Part shown: piece after piece, positions 51,618 to 60,370 of the stretch | How the letters are laid out: each line of letters starts with the position of its first letter | Position numbering within the stretch: the stretch's first letter is position 1 | Origin: Pantoea sp. CCBC3-3-1 | GTDB taxonomy: Bacteria; Pseudomonadota; Gammaproteobacteria; Enterobacterales; Enterobacteriaceae | NCBI RefSeq assembly: GCF_007981265.1 | Contig: NZ_CP034363.1 | Location: 992,001-1,056,000 of the forward strand | Direction of reading: 5' to 3' | DNA length: 64,000 nt | Notes under the pieces: generated by a model | Told to the model about the DNA's origin: nothing | Databases searched by the model: none | The model's input: the letters and a program-made list of their open reading frames with translations, nothing else | Translations under genes and position numbers: made by a program

Positions 51618-52721
51618 ATGAGCAGCAGCCAGACCCTGGTAGTAAAACTGGGGACCAGCGTATTAACCGGCGGATCGCGTCGGCTGAACCGGGCACATAT
51701 TGTCGAACTGGTGCGTCAGTGCGCGCAACAGCATGCGGCAGGCCACCGGATTGTGATCGTGACTTCAGGCGCTATGGCCGCCGGACGTGAACACCTCGGC
51801 TACCCGGAACTGCCGCCGACCATCGCCTCAAAGCAGCTGCTGGCTGCGGTGGGGCAGAGCCGGTTAATCCAGCTGTGGGAGCAGCTGTTCTCGATTTACG
51901 GTATTCACATCGGACAGATGCTGCTAACCCGCGCTGATCTGGAAGATCGTGAACGTTTCCTGAACGCGCGCGATACCATGCGTGCGCTGCTGGATAACCA
52001 TATCGTGCCGGTTATTAACGAAAACGATGCGGTGGCGACGGCGGAGATCAAAGTCGGCGACAACGACAATCTTTCTGCGCTGGCGGCAATTTTGGCAGGT
52101 GCAGATAAGCTGCTGCTGCTCACCGATCAGGCTGGCCTGTTTACGGCCGATCCGCGCAGCAATCCTGAAGCCGAACTGATCCGTGATGTCCATGGCATTG
52201 ACGACGCGCTGCGCGCCCTGGCCGGAGACAGCGTTTCCGGGCTGGGAACCGGCGGCATGGCCACCAAACTCCAGGCAGCAGACGTTGCCTGCCGTGCTGG
52301 CATTGACACCATTATCGCCGCCGGTAGCCGTGCGGGCGTGATTGGTGAAGTCATTGACGGTACGCAGGTCGGCACCTGCTTCCATGCGCTGCAAACGCCG
52401 CTGGAAAACCGTAAGCGCTGGATTTTTGGGGCGCCGCCTGCCGGGGAGATTACCATTGACGATGGCGCGCTTGCCGCCGTGCTGGAACGTGGCAGCTCGC
52501 TGTTGCCTAAAGGCATTCGCAGCATCACCGGCAATTTCTCCCGTGGTGAAGTGATCCGCATTCGCAGCCTTGAAGGGCGCGATATTGCTCACGGCGTTTC
52601 GCGCTACAACAGCGACGCAATGCGTATGATTGCCGGACATCACTCCCAGAAAATCAGCGATATTTTAGGCTACGAATATGGTCCGGTTGCCGTTCACCGC
52701 GACGATATGATTGTGAGTTAA
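51618..52721 (+). CDS. proB: Glutamate 5-kinase ProB
   Basis: A 367-residue kinase, the E. coli length. The amino-acid kinase domain ('[18 protein letters not shown]', '[21 protein letters not shown]') is followed by a C-terminal PUA domain from ~residue 276. It makes gamma-glutamyl phosphate, the first step of proline synthesis, and is feedback-inhibited by proline in the family. It is followed by proA after 10 bp. Confidence 0.94.
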   Translation: MSSSQTLVVKLGTSVLTGGSRRLNRAHIVELVRQCAQQHAAGHRIVIVTSGAMAAGREHLGYPELPPTIASKQLLAAVGQSRLIQLWEQLFSIYGIHIGQMLLTRADLEDRERFLNARDTMRALLDNHIVPVINENDAVATAEIKVGDNDNLSALAAILAGADKLLLLTDQAGLFTADPRSNPEAELIRDVHGIDDALRALAGDSVSGLGTGGMATKLQAADVACRAGIDTIIAAGSRAGVIGEVIDGTQVGTCFHALQTPLENRKRWIFGAPPAGEITIDDGALAAVLERGSSLLPKGIRSITGNFSRGEVIRIRSLEGRDIAHGVSRYNSDAMRMIAGHHSQKISDILGYEYGPVAVHRDDMIVS

Positions 52722-52731
52722 GGAGCAGGGC

Positions 52732-53985
52732 ATGCTTGAAGAAATGGGTAAAGCCGCGAAAGCCGCTTCTTACCAACTGTCGGTGCTTTCCACCGCGCAA
52801 AAAAATCAGGTTTTGATGACCATTGCCGATCGGCTGGAAGCGCAGAGCGCGGAGATCCTGGCGGCTAACGAACTCGACCTGGCGGACGCACGCAGTAATG
52901 GCCTGAGCGAAGCGCTACTTGACCGCCTGATGCTTAACCCTGGGCGGCTAAAAGGCATTGCCGATGACGTGCGTCAGGTTTGCCGCCTCGCCGATCCGGT
53001 TGGTGTAGTGATCGATGGCGGCGTGCTGGACAGCGGACTGCGCATTGAACGTCGACGCGTGCCGCTTGGCGTGGTCGGCGTGATTTATGAAGCGCGTCCC
53101 AACGTGACCGTCGATGTCGCTTCGCTCTGCCTGAAAACCGGCAATGCGGTGATCCTGCGCGGCGGTAAAGAGACTTACCGCACTAACGGCGCGACAGTGC
53201 GCGTGATCCAGGATGCGTTAAAGCAGCATGGCTTACCGGCCGGCGCGGTGCAGGCAATTGAAAGCCCGGATCGCGAGCTGGTCAATCAGCTGCTGAAGCT
53301 GGATCGCTATGTCGATATGCTGATCCCCCGCGGCGGGGCGGGCCTGCACAAACTGTGTCGTGAGCAGTCGACAATCCCGGTAATTACCGGCGGCATTGGC
53401 GTTTGTCACATTTTTGTCGATCGCGACATTGAGCTGGATGCGGCAATGAAAGTGATTATAAATGCCAAAAAACAGCGCCCGAGCGCCTGTAACTCAGTGG
53501 AGACGCTGCTGGTGCACTCAGCCATTGCTGACGTTTTCCTGCCCGCCTTAAGCGCACGTATGAAAGAAGAGGGCATCAAGCTGCATGCCGATCCTCGTTC
53601 GCTGCCGCAGCTGCAAAACGGCCCGGCAGAAGTAAGCGCGGTAACGGATGAGCAGTATCGTGACGAATGGCTGTCGCTGGATTTGAACGTAAAGCTGGTG
53701 GACAGCCTTGATGAGGCTATCGCCCATATTCGCGAATATGGCACTCAGCATTCCGATGCGATCCTGACCCGCAGCATTCATAACGCCGATCGCTTTGTGA
53801 ATGAGGTGGATTCATCAGCGGTTTACGTGAATGCCAGCACTCGCTTTACCGACGGCGGCCAGTTTGGCCTCGGTGCAGAAGTGGCTGTCAGTACCCAGAA
53901 GCTGCACGCTCGTGGCCCGATGGGGCTGGAAGCGCTCACCACCTATAAGTGGGTCGCTTTCGGTAACGATACCGTACGCAGCTAG
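52732..53985 (+). CDS. proA: Gamma-glutamyl phosphate reductase ProA
   Basis: A 417-residue NADPH-dependent reductase of the aldehyde-dehydrogenase superfamily, the E. coli length. The catalytic Cys is in '[17 protein letters not shown]', and '[19 protein letters not shown]' is family-typical. It reduces gamma-glutamyl phosphate to the semialdehyde for proline. AAGGAG precedes the ATG. Confidence 0.94.
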   Translation: MLEEMGKAAKAASYQLSVLSTAQKNQVLMTIADRLEAQSAEILAANELDLADARSNGLSEALLDRLMLNPGRLKGIADDVRQVCRLADPVGVVIDGGVLDSGLRIERRRVPLGVVGVIYEARPNVTVDVASLCLKTGNAVILRGGKETYRTNGATVRVIQDALKQHGLPAGAVQAIESPDRELVNQLLKLDRYVDMLIPRGGAGLHKLCREQSTIPVITGGIGVCHIFVDRDIELDAAMKVIINAKKQRPSACNSVETLLVHSAIADVFLPALSARMKEEGIKLHADPRSLPQLQNGPAEVSAVTDEQYRDEWLSLDLNVKLVDSLDEAIAHIREYGTQHSDAILTRSIHNADRFVNEVDSSAVYVNASTRFTDGGQFGLGAEVAVSTQKLHARGPMGLEALTTYKWVAFGNDTVRS

Positions 53986-54072
53986 AGCTTAAGTGCCACA
54001 GGGACGTGGCTGTAAACCCGAGGAGAAGTGAATCCAGACTTGTTGAACCCAGACCAAAAAAGGATGCTCTGT

Positions 54073-54702
54073 ATGGTTACGTTTTCTCAACTGCTTCCCT
54101 TCGCCGCTATCGCTTTGGGGCTGGTGCTGACGCCAGGCCCGAACATGATCTATCTGATTTCCCGTTCGCTGTGCCAGGGCCGCAAAGCCGGTTATATCTC
54201 ACTGACTGGTGTAGCGCTGGGCTTTGTATTCTATATGGTCTGCGCCGCGCTGGGGATCACTGCGCTGATTATGGCGGTGCCGCTGGCCTATGAAGCGCTG
54301 CGCGTCGCGGGCGCCTGTTACCTGCTCTATATGGCCTGGCAGGCCATTTTTGGCGGTAAATCACCGTTTCAGCTGCGCGACCTGCCACCGGACAGCTCCC
54401 GTAAATTGTTTACCATGGGCTTGCTGACGAACCTGCTAAATCCCAAAACCGCTGTTATCTACCTTACGCTGCTGCCGCAGTTCATCAAGCCAGAACAGGG
54501 GCACGTGCTGTCGCAGTCTCTGCTGCTTGGCTCTGCTCAAATCGTTACCAGCATGCTGGTTAACAGCTTAATTATCTTTGCCGCAGGCACCATCGCCGGA
54601 TTCCTGGCGCAGCGCCCGGCATGGCAAAAGCTCCAGCGCTGGCTGATGGGTACGGTATTGACCGGTCTGGCGGTACGAATGATGGTGGAAGGCAGGAAAT
54701 AG
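54073..54702 (+). CDS. LysE/RhtB-family exporter
   Basis: A 209-residue membrane protein with about six hydrophobic segments. The N-terminal signature 'LGLVLTPGPNMIYLISRS' and 'GLLTNLLNPKTAVIYLTLLP' define the LysE/RhtB amino-acid exporter family. The substrate cannot be told. The ATG at 54073 follows AAAAGG at a normal distance; earlier in-frame starts at 54028 and 54064 lack it. It stands between proA and tRNA-Thr, which are adjacent in E. coli, so it is an insertion in the core block. Confidence 0.82.
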   Translation: MVTFSQLLPFAAIALGLVLTPGPNMIYLISRSLCQGRKAGYISLTGVALGFVFYMVCAALGITALIMAVPLAYEALRVAGACYLLYMAWQAIFGGKSPFQLRDLPPDSSRKLFTMGLLTNLLNPKTAVIYLTLLPQFIKPEQGHVLSQSLLLGSAQIVTSMLVNSLIIFAAGTIAGFLAQRPAWQKLQRWLMGTVLTGLAVRMMVEGRK

Positions 54703-54712
54703 CAGACGTGAC

Positions 54713-54810
54713 GATCCTTAGGATCTTGTTATTATGGGATCTTTGCGATCGCCATATTTGCAGCCTGCTGGATCGCGATCTTACTGACCTGGCCCGGCAG
54801 GATTGCGATC
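54713..54810. other. Cluster of GATC sites upstream of tRNA-Thr
   Basis: Seven GATC sites in 98 bp (at 54713, 54722, 54738, 54747, 54771, 54777 and 54807), several within GCGATC or GGATC contexts. The first two form a perfect palindrome GATCCTTAGGATC. Random expectation is below one. Dam methylation and SeqA binding act on such clusters; no coding sequence is seen here. Confidence 0.6.
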
Positions 54811-54930
54811 GTAACGTATAGGGTTGGGAAATGCGCCAGGTGGTTGATTATAAAGTAATCATTTAGTGCGCAGGCGCTTGACTCAGCAAAGCGTTTTTCT
54901 TAACGTATGTACCGCAGCATCCTTCCCCAA

Positions 54931-55006
54931 GCCGATATAGCTCAGTTGGTAGAGCAGCGCATTCGTAATGCGAAGGTCGGAGGTTCGACTCCTCTTATCG
55001 GCACCA
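54931..55006 (+). tRNA. thrW: tRNA-Thr (anticodon CGU)
   Basis: A 76-base cloverleaf with acceptor GCCGATA pairing to TATCGGC, D-arm 'AGCTCAGTTGGTAGAGC', anticodon loop TTCGTAA (CGT), T-arm 'GGAGGTTCGACTCCTC', and encoded CCA. It matches thrW, which follows proA in E. coli and is a frequent phage and island attachment site. Island genes begin just downstream. Confidence 0.95.
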
Positions 55007-55320
55007 GTAAAATCAATCGCTTAAGCCATCCTGACCAACTCATCAAAAGTCCCTTGTGCCATATTTGTGCCATTATCCCCCAGAAAAGAGTCGATTTGCT
55101 TCGCGTGATTGCATTTATTGAGGCAGTGGTCATCAGAACCCGATGAGCTACCCGGTTTTTGTCAGGCTCTGCCGGATCATGCTTTTTACCACTACCGCAT
55201 TTTTCGGCCGTTCTCTGTCGGGGGAACGATTCCGTGGTTTAACAGAATGTTTTCTCAAGCTGAAGGGTTGTAAGATAACTGTAATTCATACGGTTGAAAT
55301 ACAACGAGAGAGTGTTTGCG
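55007..55320. other. Gene-free stretch at the island's left end
   Basis: No convincing gene in 314 bp. A direct repeat TTGTGCCAT occurs at 55054-55062 and 55065-55073, one helical turn apart, which resembles arm-type sites of a tyrosine recombinase. No integrase frame follows. The short open frames here match nothing I recognise. Confidence 0.5.
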
Positions 55321-56115
55321 ATGTTGCTTAAGATGTTTCAGGTTGACGCCTTTTCTGATCGGATCTTTGGCGGAAATCCTGCTGCCGTTCTGGTACTTGA
55401 AGAGTGGCTGTCGGACAGCACGATGCAGTCTATTGCAGCAGAAAATAACCTTGCTGAAACGGCTTTTGTAAAACGTGCCGTTGACGGCTGGGATCTGCGG
55501 TGGTTCACCCCAACGGTGGAAGTGGATTTCTGCGGACACGCCACGCTTGCCACCGCACACGTTTTGGTAACGGAATATGGCATACCGGGACCGCTCTCGT
55601 TTTCCGCTCGGGTCGGTCAGCTGAAGGTCGAGGTGAAGGAGGATGGCTATCTGCTCGACCTGCCGTGCATTCCTCCGGAAAAAATGGCGCAGCTTCCGGA
55701 AATCATCAGCCCCGTATTCAGCAATCAGGCTGAATTCTGGTTCCGGAATTTTGAAAACATCTTTGTAGTGCTGAGCGGGGAAGATGCGGTCAGAGCGTGT
55801 CAGCCAGATTTGCACGTGCTTGCCGGGCTGGGGCCGACAGGCGTGGTGGTGACGGGGCAGGGATCGGGAAGCCAGTACGATTTTGTCTCGCGCTATTTTG
55901 CGCCGGGCGCAGGCATTCCGGAAGATCCGGTGACCGGCTCAATACATGCCACCCTGGTGCCTTACTGGGCAGAAAAACTGGGTAAAAACAAATTATCCGC
56001 CTGGCAGGCGTCTCAGAGAGGGGGTCATCTGATTTGTGAGCTGAAGGATGACAGGGTCGTTATCGAAGGTAAGGCGGTTACGTTCATGAAGGCGGAGATT
56101 TGTGTACCCGTCTGA
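55321..56115 (+). CDS. PhzF-family isomerase/epimerase-like protein
   Basis: A 264-residue protein of the PhzF/diaminopimelate-epimerase fold. The conserved Glu is in 'AENNLAETAFV'; other motifs are 'VDFCGHATLATAHVL' and 'PEDPVTGSIHATLVPYW'. Most members have unknown substrates; PhzF itself acts in phenazine synthesis. No phenazine genes are seen here. The ATG at 55321 follows GAGAG. It is convergent with the DHDPS-like gene. Confidence 0.82.
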   Translation: MLLKMFQVDAFSDRIFGGNPAAVLVLEEWLSDSTMQSIAAENNLAETAFVKRAVDGWDLRWFTPTVEVDFCGHATLATAHVLVTEYGIPGPLSFSARVGQLKVEVKEDGYLLDLPCIPPEKMAQLPEIISPVFSNQAEFWFRNFENIFVVLSGEDAVRACQPDLHVLAGLGPTGVVVTGQGSGSQYDFVSRYFAPGAGIPEDPVTGSIHATLVPYWAEKLGKNKLSAWQASQRGGHLICELKDDRVVIEGKAVTFMKAEICVPV

Positions 56116-56163
56116 CCGATACAGCCTGGTGCCGGTTATCAGCAACGCCGCGGCAGGCAGCGC

Positions 56164-57057
56164 TTATGTCAGCTCAAGATCGGATATTACGCGCTTCACC
56201 TCGGTGAGCTGCTCTGCCCGCAGCGGTAATAGCGGACGGGGCAGACAGTTATCATCAGCCAGGCCAAGAAGGCTGGCAGCGGCTGACATAACCCTGAAAC
56301 TGCCGCCATGCTGACGAAAAAGGGCCCAGAGAGGGCTGAGGCGTTCGTTTTGTTCGCGGACTGCTGCATGGTCGCCTGCCGCCGCCGCTTCTGCGATCCG
56401 TTTTGCTACCGCGGGAAATAAGCCGCCACAGACAGAATACCAGACATCACAGCCGGCGATCAGACCGGTGGCGGCCGAGCCGTCACCGCTGATGCCGATG
56501 GTTACGTTTGCAGGCAGCCTGTCGCGCAGGTTCCGGATTCTGACCGCTGCTGCCTCAGCATCAGCAGGCACGCCCGGAATTTTGATTGAATGCACGCCGG
56601 GCAGAGCTGCAATTTTTCCGTGCAGCTCATCTGAGAAGGTAAAATGGGTTGTGCCCGGATTATCATAGACGCAAAGCGGTACAGATACGTGTCGGGCGAC
56701 CGTTTCAAACAGTTCATATACTTCGTCATCATTCAGCGCCTGGTAAGATACCGGCGGCAGCAGCAGGGCACCGGCGCCAGCTGCCTGTGCATCGTCGGCC
56801 AGCCTCAACACTTCATCCGTGCTGACCGCGCCCACACAGATCATCACCGGAATATTACCGGCATTTTCTACCGCCAGTCTGGCAATCCGCCCGCGTTGTT
56901 GACGGGTCATATAAGCGTAGCTGCCCGTCGATCCGAGCACGCCGAGGGAATCGACCTTCGCATCGGTCAGCCTCCGAAGTATTCTCAGAAACCCTTTTTC
57001 ATCAGGGGAGCCTGCTGTAAATGGGGTAAGCGGAAACGCGCTAAGACCTTTAAACAT
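56164..57057 (-). CDS. Dihydrodipicolinate synthase/N-acetylneuraminate lyase-family protein
   Basis: A 297-residue TIM-barrel class I aldolase. The Schiff-base Lys is in 'VHSIKIPGVP' and the Tyr in 'LCVYDNPGTTH'. The carboxylate-binding loop is 'LGSTGSYAYM' rather than the GTTGE of true DapA, so it probably acts on another 2-oxo acid aldol. AAAAGGAG precedes the start. It follows the XRE-cupin regulator gene on the same strand by 149 bp. Confidence 0.8.
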   Translation of the reverse strand: MFKGLSAFPLTPFTAGSPDEKGFLRILRRLTDAKVDSLGVLGSTGSYAYMTRQQRGRIARLAVENAGNIPVMICVGAVSTDEVLRLADDAQAAGAGALLLPPVSYQALNDDEVYELFETVARHVSVPLCVYDNPGTTHFTFSDELHGKIAALPGVHSIKIPGVPADAEAAAVRIRNLRDRLPANVTIGISGDGSAATGLIAGCDVWYSVCGGLFPAVAKRIAEAAAAGDHAAVREQNERLSPLWALFRQHGGSFRVMSAAASLLGLADDNCLPRPLLPLRAEQLTEVKRVISDLELT

Positions 57058-57206
57058 GACTTCTCCTTTTAAGTCCGGCTGAAGCCGGATTACTGGACGG
57101 CAGGCCCGATGTTGCTGGAGTCATTAGCAGGGCGGGCCGTTTTTCTCCTCGGGCTGCTTTGGCAGCATCCTGGAAAGTTGTACAAGGAAAACAATCGCCC
57201 ACGTTT

Positions 57207-57803
57207 TCAGCGGCCTTTCTCATTTACCGTCATGGTAAACACGGCCACTTCCGCGCCATTGTTTATATAGGCATGCGGCGCGTCCGTTCTCGCAACGGCT
57301 GCATTCCCCTGATTAATCACGTAAGTGGTATCGCTGACGACCAGCGTCAGGCTCCCTTCAGACACGTGGAGCAGCTCGCTGGTGCCCTCAGGATGGCCGG
57401 CAGATTCAAAGGTTTCCCCTGGGTAAAGTACCCACTGCCACAGTTCGACCATATCCGGCCCGCTGGTCCCTGCCAGCAGGCGCGCGCTGCCGCCTTTTTC
57501 TCCTTGCCATAGTACGGGAATTTCACCTGCATCGATGAGATGGACGGCGGGCTTAGCGGCCACGTCAACGAAATCCGCCACGGACACGCCCATGGCGGAC
57601 GCAAGGCGGCAGAGTAGCGCAATACTGGGGTTAGCCTTGCATCCTTCAATTTCAACCAGCATTCCCTTACTCACGCCAGCCTGGCGGGAAAGTTCATCAA
57701 GCGACATTTTTTTCTGGCTGCGATAAAGCTTAATCCGTGCAGAAACCGCCTCGTTTATCCTGGCTGCACTGGCATCGGTCGTTATATTGACTTTGCGGGT
57801 CAT
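57207..57803 (-). CDS. XRE-type helix-turn-helix/cupin regulator
   Basis: A 198-residue regulator. Residues ~20-75 are an XRE-type HTH ('MSLDELSRQAGVSKGMLVEI'), and residues ~110-195 are a cupin_2 fold ('LYPGETFESAGHPEGTSELL', 'APHAYINNG'). Such proteins sense small metabolites. It is divergent from the B3/B4 gene with only 43 bp between, so it likely controls that gene and possibly the DHDPS-like gene. Confidence 0.82.
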   Translation of the reverse strand: MTRKVNITTDASAARINEAVSARIKLYRSQKKMSLDELSRQAGVSKGMLVEIEGCKANPSIALLCRLASAMGVSVADFVDVAAKPAVHLIDAGEIPVLWQGEKGGSARLLAGTSGPDMVELWQWVLYPGETFESAGHPEGTSELLHVSEGSLTLVVSDTTYVINQGNAAVARTDAPHAYINNGAEVAVFTMTVNEKGR

Positions 57804-57846
57804 CGGTCATTATCATGTAATAAATTAGTCATTAAAGGATTATCGT

Positions 57847-58548
57847 ATGTCAGCCGTATTACCGTCAATCGCTCCCGACATTTACCGTATCGCACCGGGA
57901 TTTCGTGCACTCAGTATTAGCGTACAGGCGGCCACCGTGGCTGATGAGCGCGTTGGTCAAGCCGCGCTGCGGGAAGCCTGCGAGGCCGTTTTGGCCGGCC
58001 AGCCGGCCTGGGCAGAGGCGCATCTGAGCGCATGGAGCGATCTGTTTCGTGCCTTCGGGGCAAAACCTAAGCGCACACCCTGTTCGGCGGAAGCCCTGCG
58101 AAAACGTGTTCTGAAAGATGGCGCCATGGCCGCGCTCGATCCGCTGGTCGATTTGTATAATGCCGTCAGTATCCGGTATGCCGTTCCGGTGGGCGGAGAA
58201 AACTTTGCGGCTTACGCCGGGAGGCCACGGCTGGTTGTGGCGGACGGAACTGAAATCTTTGACACGATGAAGGATGGCCAGCCGGGAAGCGAGTCACCGG
58301 AGGCGGGAGAAGTTATCTGGCGCGATGATATCGGCGTGACCTGCCGCCGGTGGAACTGGCGGCAGGGCGTCCGCACCCGGCTGAGCGTGGCAGACAGTAG
58401 CATGTGGTTCATCCTTGAGAGTCTGCCGGAAATGCCGCTGGAAGCGTTGCATGCGGCGGGCAGGATGCTGACAGACGGCCTGGAGAAAATGATGCCCGGC
58501 GTGCGCTGTCAGACCGTTCTCCTCAGCAAGGAGTCGTCAGACACGTAA
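57847..58548 (+). CDS. B3/B4 tRNA-binding-domain protein
   Basis: A 233-residue stand-alone B3/B4 domain, as found in the beta subunit of phenylalanyl-tRNA synthetase, where it edits mischarged tRNA ('AYAGRPRLVVADGTEIFDTM', 'CRRWNWRQGVRTRLS'). Stand-alone members are widespread, and their function, possibly editing or amino-acid handling, is unsettled. It is divergent from the XRE-cupin regulator. Confidence 0.8.
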   Translation: MSAVLPSIAPDIYRIAPGFRALSISVQAATVADERVGQAALREACEAVLAGQPAWAEAHLSAWSDLFRAFGAKPKRTPCSAEALRKRVLKDGAMAALDPLVDLYNAVSIRYAVPVGGENFAAYAGRPRLVVADGTEIFDTMKDGQPGSESPEAGEVIWRDDIGVTCRRWNWRQGVRTRLSVADSSMWFILESLPEMPLEALHAAGRMLTDGLEKMMPGVRCQTVLLSKESSDT

Positions 58549-58576
58549 TCACCTTTGCTCTCCCGGCTGCCTGATG

Positions 58577-58918
58577 CTACTTCTTAAGCATCGATTTTAA
58601 ATCGGCAAAGGGGTTGTAGGTTGCCGCAGCAATATCATTTTGCGCGTCCTCTCCTGCCACAACGGTTGTGCCGTACTGGTCTGCTTCGGTGTACTTTGAG
58701 TGTTCATGATCATGGCAATAGAGGCATAGCAACTCCCAGTTACTGCCATCTTCCGGGTTATTGGTATGGTCATGATCGATATGATGAACCGTTAATTCGC
58801 GCAGGTTGGAATAAACAAACTCGCGTGAACAGCGTCCACATACCCACGGATAGATTTTTAATGCTTTCTCACGGTAGCCGCTTTCCAGCCGCGTGTAGTT
58901 TTTTGGGATCAAAGCCAT
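58577..58918 (-). CDS. yajD: HNH nuclease-family protein YajD
   Basis: A 113-residue HNH-fold protein. Zinc Cys pairs are in 'WVCGRCSREF' and 'LLCLYCHDHEHS', and the HNH core is 'LTVHHIDHDHTNNPEDGSNW'. It is almost the same as E. coli YajD in the middle. Its role is unknown. In E. coli the gene sits elsewhere, so it is displaced here. Confidence 0.9.
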   Translation of the reverse strand: MALIPKNYTRLESGYREKALKIYPWVCGRCSREFVYSNLRELTVHHIDHDHTNNPEDGSNWELLCLYCHDHEHSKYTEADQYGTTVVAGEDAQNDIAAATYNPFADLKSMLKK

Positions 58919-59031
58919 TGCCGGTGTTACCTGTATAAAGAGACAATTTTACGATAGTGCTCACAATATATACCACAACTGAACGAAAGGAGAAGGGGTA
59001 GTGAACGTTCGCAAAGCTGAACAAAACGTCA

Positions 59032-59050
59032 GATAATGATAAATAAATTC
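59032..59050. promoter_or_regulatory. Candidate Fur box upstream of the microcin locus
   Basis: GATAATGATAAATAAATTC matches the Fur consensus 19-mer at 14 of 19 positions, with the left 11 bases perfect. Siderophore-microcin loci are iron-regulated, so the position, 146 bp before the first small gene, makes sense. AT-rich DNA gives such matches by chance, so confidence is low. An eight-G run lies nearby (59108-59115). Confidence 0.35.
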
Positions 59051-59195
59051 ACAGAGGTGTTTTGCGCTTCACGACAAGTTGTTTACTGCTCTTTTCCATA
59101 CTCTTTCGGGGGGGGATTTTTGCGCAAAAATACTTGCGTTAAGCAAGGGCGGTGATATTAATTATTACCCGCATTTACAGTATGGGATGTCATAT

Positions 59196-59351
59196 ATGAA
59201 ATTATGGCAAATATTTTTGGTTATTTTACCTGTCAGCATGATAGCGGGTGTTATCGCCAGATATCTGGATATTAATGCTGCATTGCAAGGAATGATACCG
59301 GGCTTAGCTACGGTTATTATGGCGATCATTATTTATAAAATAAATGCTTAA
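59196..59351 (+). CDS. Small two-helix membrane protein, candidate microcin immunity
   Basis: A 51-residue protein with two hydrophobic helices ('IFLVILPVSMIAGVIARYL' and 'GLATVIMAIIIYKI') and almost no other sequence. It ends 19 bp before the frameshifted microcin precursor. In class II microcin operons the immunity gene commonly lies directly before the precursor, so this is a candidate immunity protein. I recognise no family. In-frame ATG at 59187 is an alternative start. Confidence 0.5.
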   Translation: MKLWQIFLVILPVSMIAGVIARYLDINAALQGMIPGLATVIMAIIIYKINA

Positions 59352-59370
59352 ACCCTAAGGAAGATAAAAT

Positions 59371-59608
59371 ATGAGAAATATCCATTAGCCAAATGAATGA
59401 TGTTTCAGGCGGCGAGGTAGACTGGAATCAGGTTGGAAGAGATTTTGTTACAACAGGTGCAGGAATGGCGGGAGGAGCATTCGGAATGGGCTTGGGCGGA
59501 CCAATCGGTGCCAGCATTGTAGGATCAGTCGCTGCTGCGGGCGCGGCATGGCCTGATCACTTACGGATATTACCAAAATATTTGCGGGTTTATCGAAAAC
59601 ATAGATGA
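59371..59608 (+). pseudogene. Microcin precursor 1 with frameshifted leader and replaced C-terminus
   Basis: A good ribosome box (CTAAGGAAGA) precedes ATG at 59371, but that frame stops after five codons. One base added near 59381-59383 would give 'MRNISISQMNDVSGG', a perfect 15-residue double-glycine leader, followed by a Gly/Ala-rich core ('GAGMAGGAFGMGLGGPIGAS'). The core ends near 59545, and what follows ('WPDHLRILPKYLRVYRKHR') looks like readthrough across a deletion joint into the exporter remnant. Restarting at ATG 59393 would leave only the end of the leader. Confidence 0.62.
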
Positions 59609-59918
59609 AAAGTGGATGATTGAATGTGCCAGAGCCAGTTATATCCATGAGGTGATAATGCAAATGCCAATGGGCTATGAAACGCTAATCGGTGAACTCG
59701 GTGAGGGGCTTTCTGGCGGACAAAAACAGCGTATATTTATTGCCCGTGCACTATATCGTAAACCGGGAATTTTATTTATGGATGAAGCAACCAGCTCGCT
59801 TGATACAGAGAGTGAGCGGTATGTAAATGGTGCGATTAAAAGTCTGAATATTACCAGGGTGATCATTGCACACCGGGAAAAAACGCTCAAAGCTGTTGAC
59901 CGGATTATCTCAATCTAG
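59571..59918 (+). pseudogene. C-terminal remnant of a CvaB/MchF-type microcin exporter
   Basis: Only the last ~115 residues of an ABC exporter ATPase remain, beginning at 'QNICGFIENIDEKWMIECA'. The signature 'LIGELGEGLSGGQKQRIF', Walker B 'GILFMDEATSSLDTE' and 'VIIAHRE' are intact, but there is no Walker A, membrane domain or C39 peptidase domain. The closest pattern known to me is CvaB/MchF, the bacteriocin-processing exporters of class II microcins. Its 5' end merges with the microcin 1 frame, marking a deletion of more than 500 codons. Confidence 0.75.
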
Positions 59919-60080
59919 TCCAGAATAATTGCGTTGTAGTACGTTGAAGTGGTGGTGGGATTGTATGAAGGAAATGAGAGAAAAGGAAGCTGATTTGATC
60001 TCATTCCTGCATGCAATTCTGTTTGCAGTCGAGTAAGGTAGTTGATTTTAAATATCGTTTAACTTTTTCAGGAGAAAATA

Positions 60081-60350
60081 ATGAGAGCACTTTCAGCAAA
60101 CGATTTATTGTCGGTCTATGGCGCGGATCGCGGCGATGCAGCGGTATCCGGTGCCACTACCGGAGCAACGACAGGCGCTGCTGCTGGTGCCTGGGCTGGT
60201 GCCCAGCTGGGCGCAGAAGGCGGGAGTCTTGCCGGACCGATTGGTGCCGTTGTCGGTTTTGGCGTAGGTGCTGCGGTCGGTGCTTATGGTGGTGCGGCTA
60301 TCTGTGATTCATTTAGCTCTTCATCTGATTCAGCATCAAGCGGTAGCTAA
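60081..60350 (+). CDS. Class II microcin precursor, siderophore-microcin-like
   Basis: An 89-residue precursor. The 15-residue leader 'MRALSANDLLSVYGA' has the Gly-Ala cleavage end seen in microcin E492 and H47 leaders. The predicted 74-residue mature peptide begins 'DRGDAAVSGATTG', continues as a Gly/Ala-rich membrane-active core with GxxxG-like spacing, has one Cys, and ends in a Ser-rich tail 'SFSSSSDSASSGS'. Tails of this type carry the glycosylated catechol siderophore in class IIb microcins. CAGGAG precedes the ATG. I recognise no named microcin with this sequence. Confidence 0.75.
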   Translation: MRALSANDLLSVYGADRGDAAVSGATTGATTGAAAGAWAGAQLGAEGGSLAGPIGAVVGFGVGAAVGAYGGAAICDSFSSSSDSASSGS

Positions 60351-60370
60351 TAATGTTGGGGGAGAGAACT

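Noticed and set aside
54942..55133. Leftward open frame across the tRNA-Thr gene
   Set aside because: It reads through the tRNA cloverleaf and has no start signal; considered as an integrase remnant but shows no recombinase motif.
59079..59351. 90-residue version of the small membrane protein
   Set aside because: The extra N-terminal part crosses the G8 run and has no protein-like pattern; the ATG at 59196 gives a compact two-helix protein.
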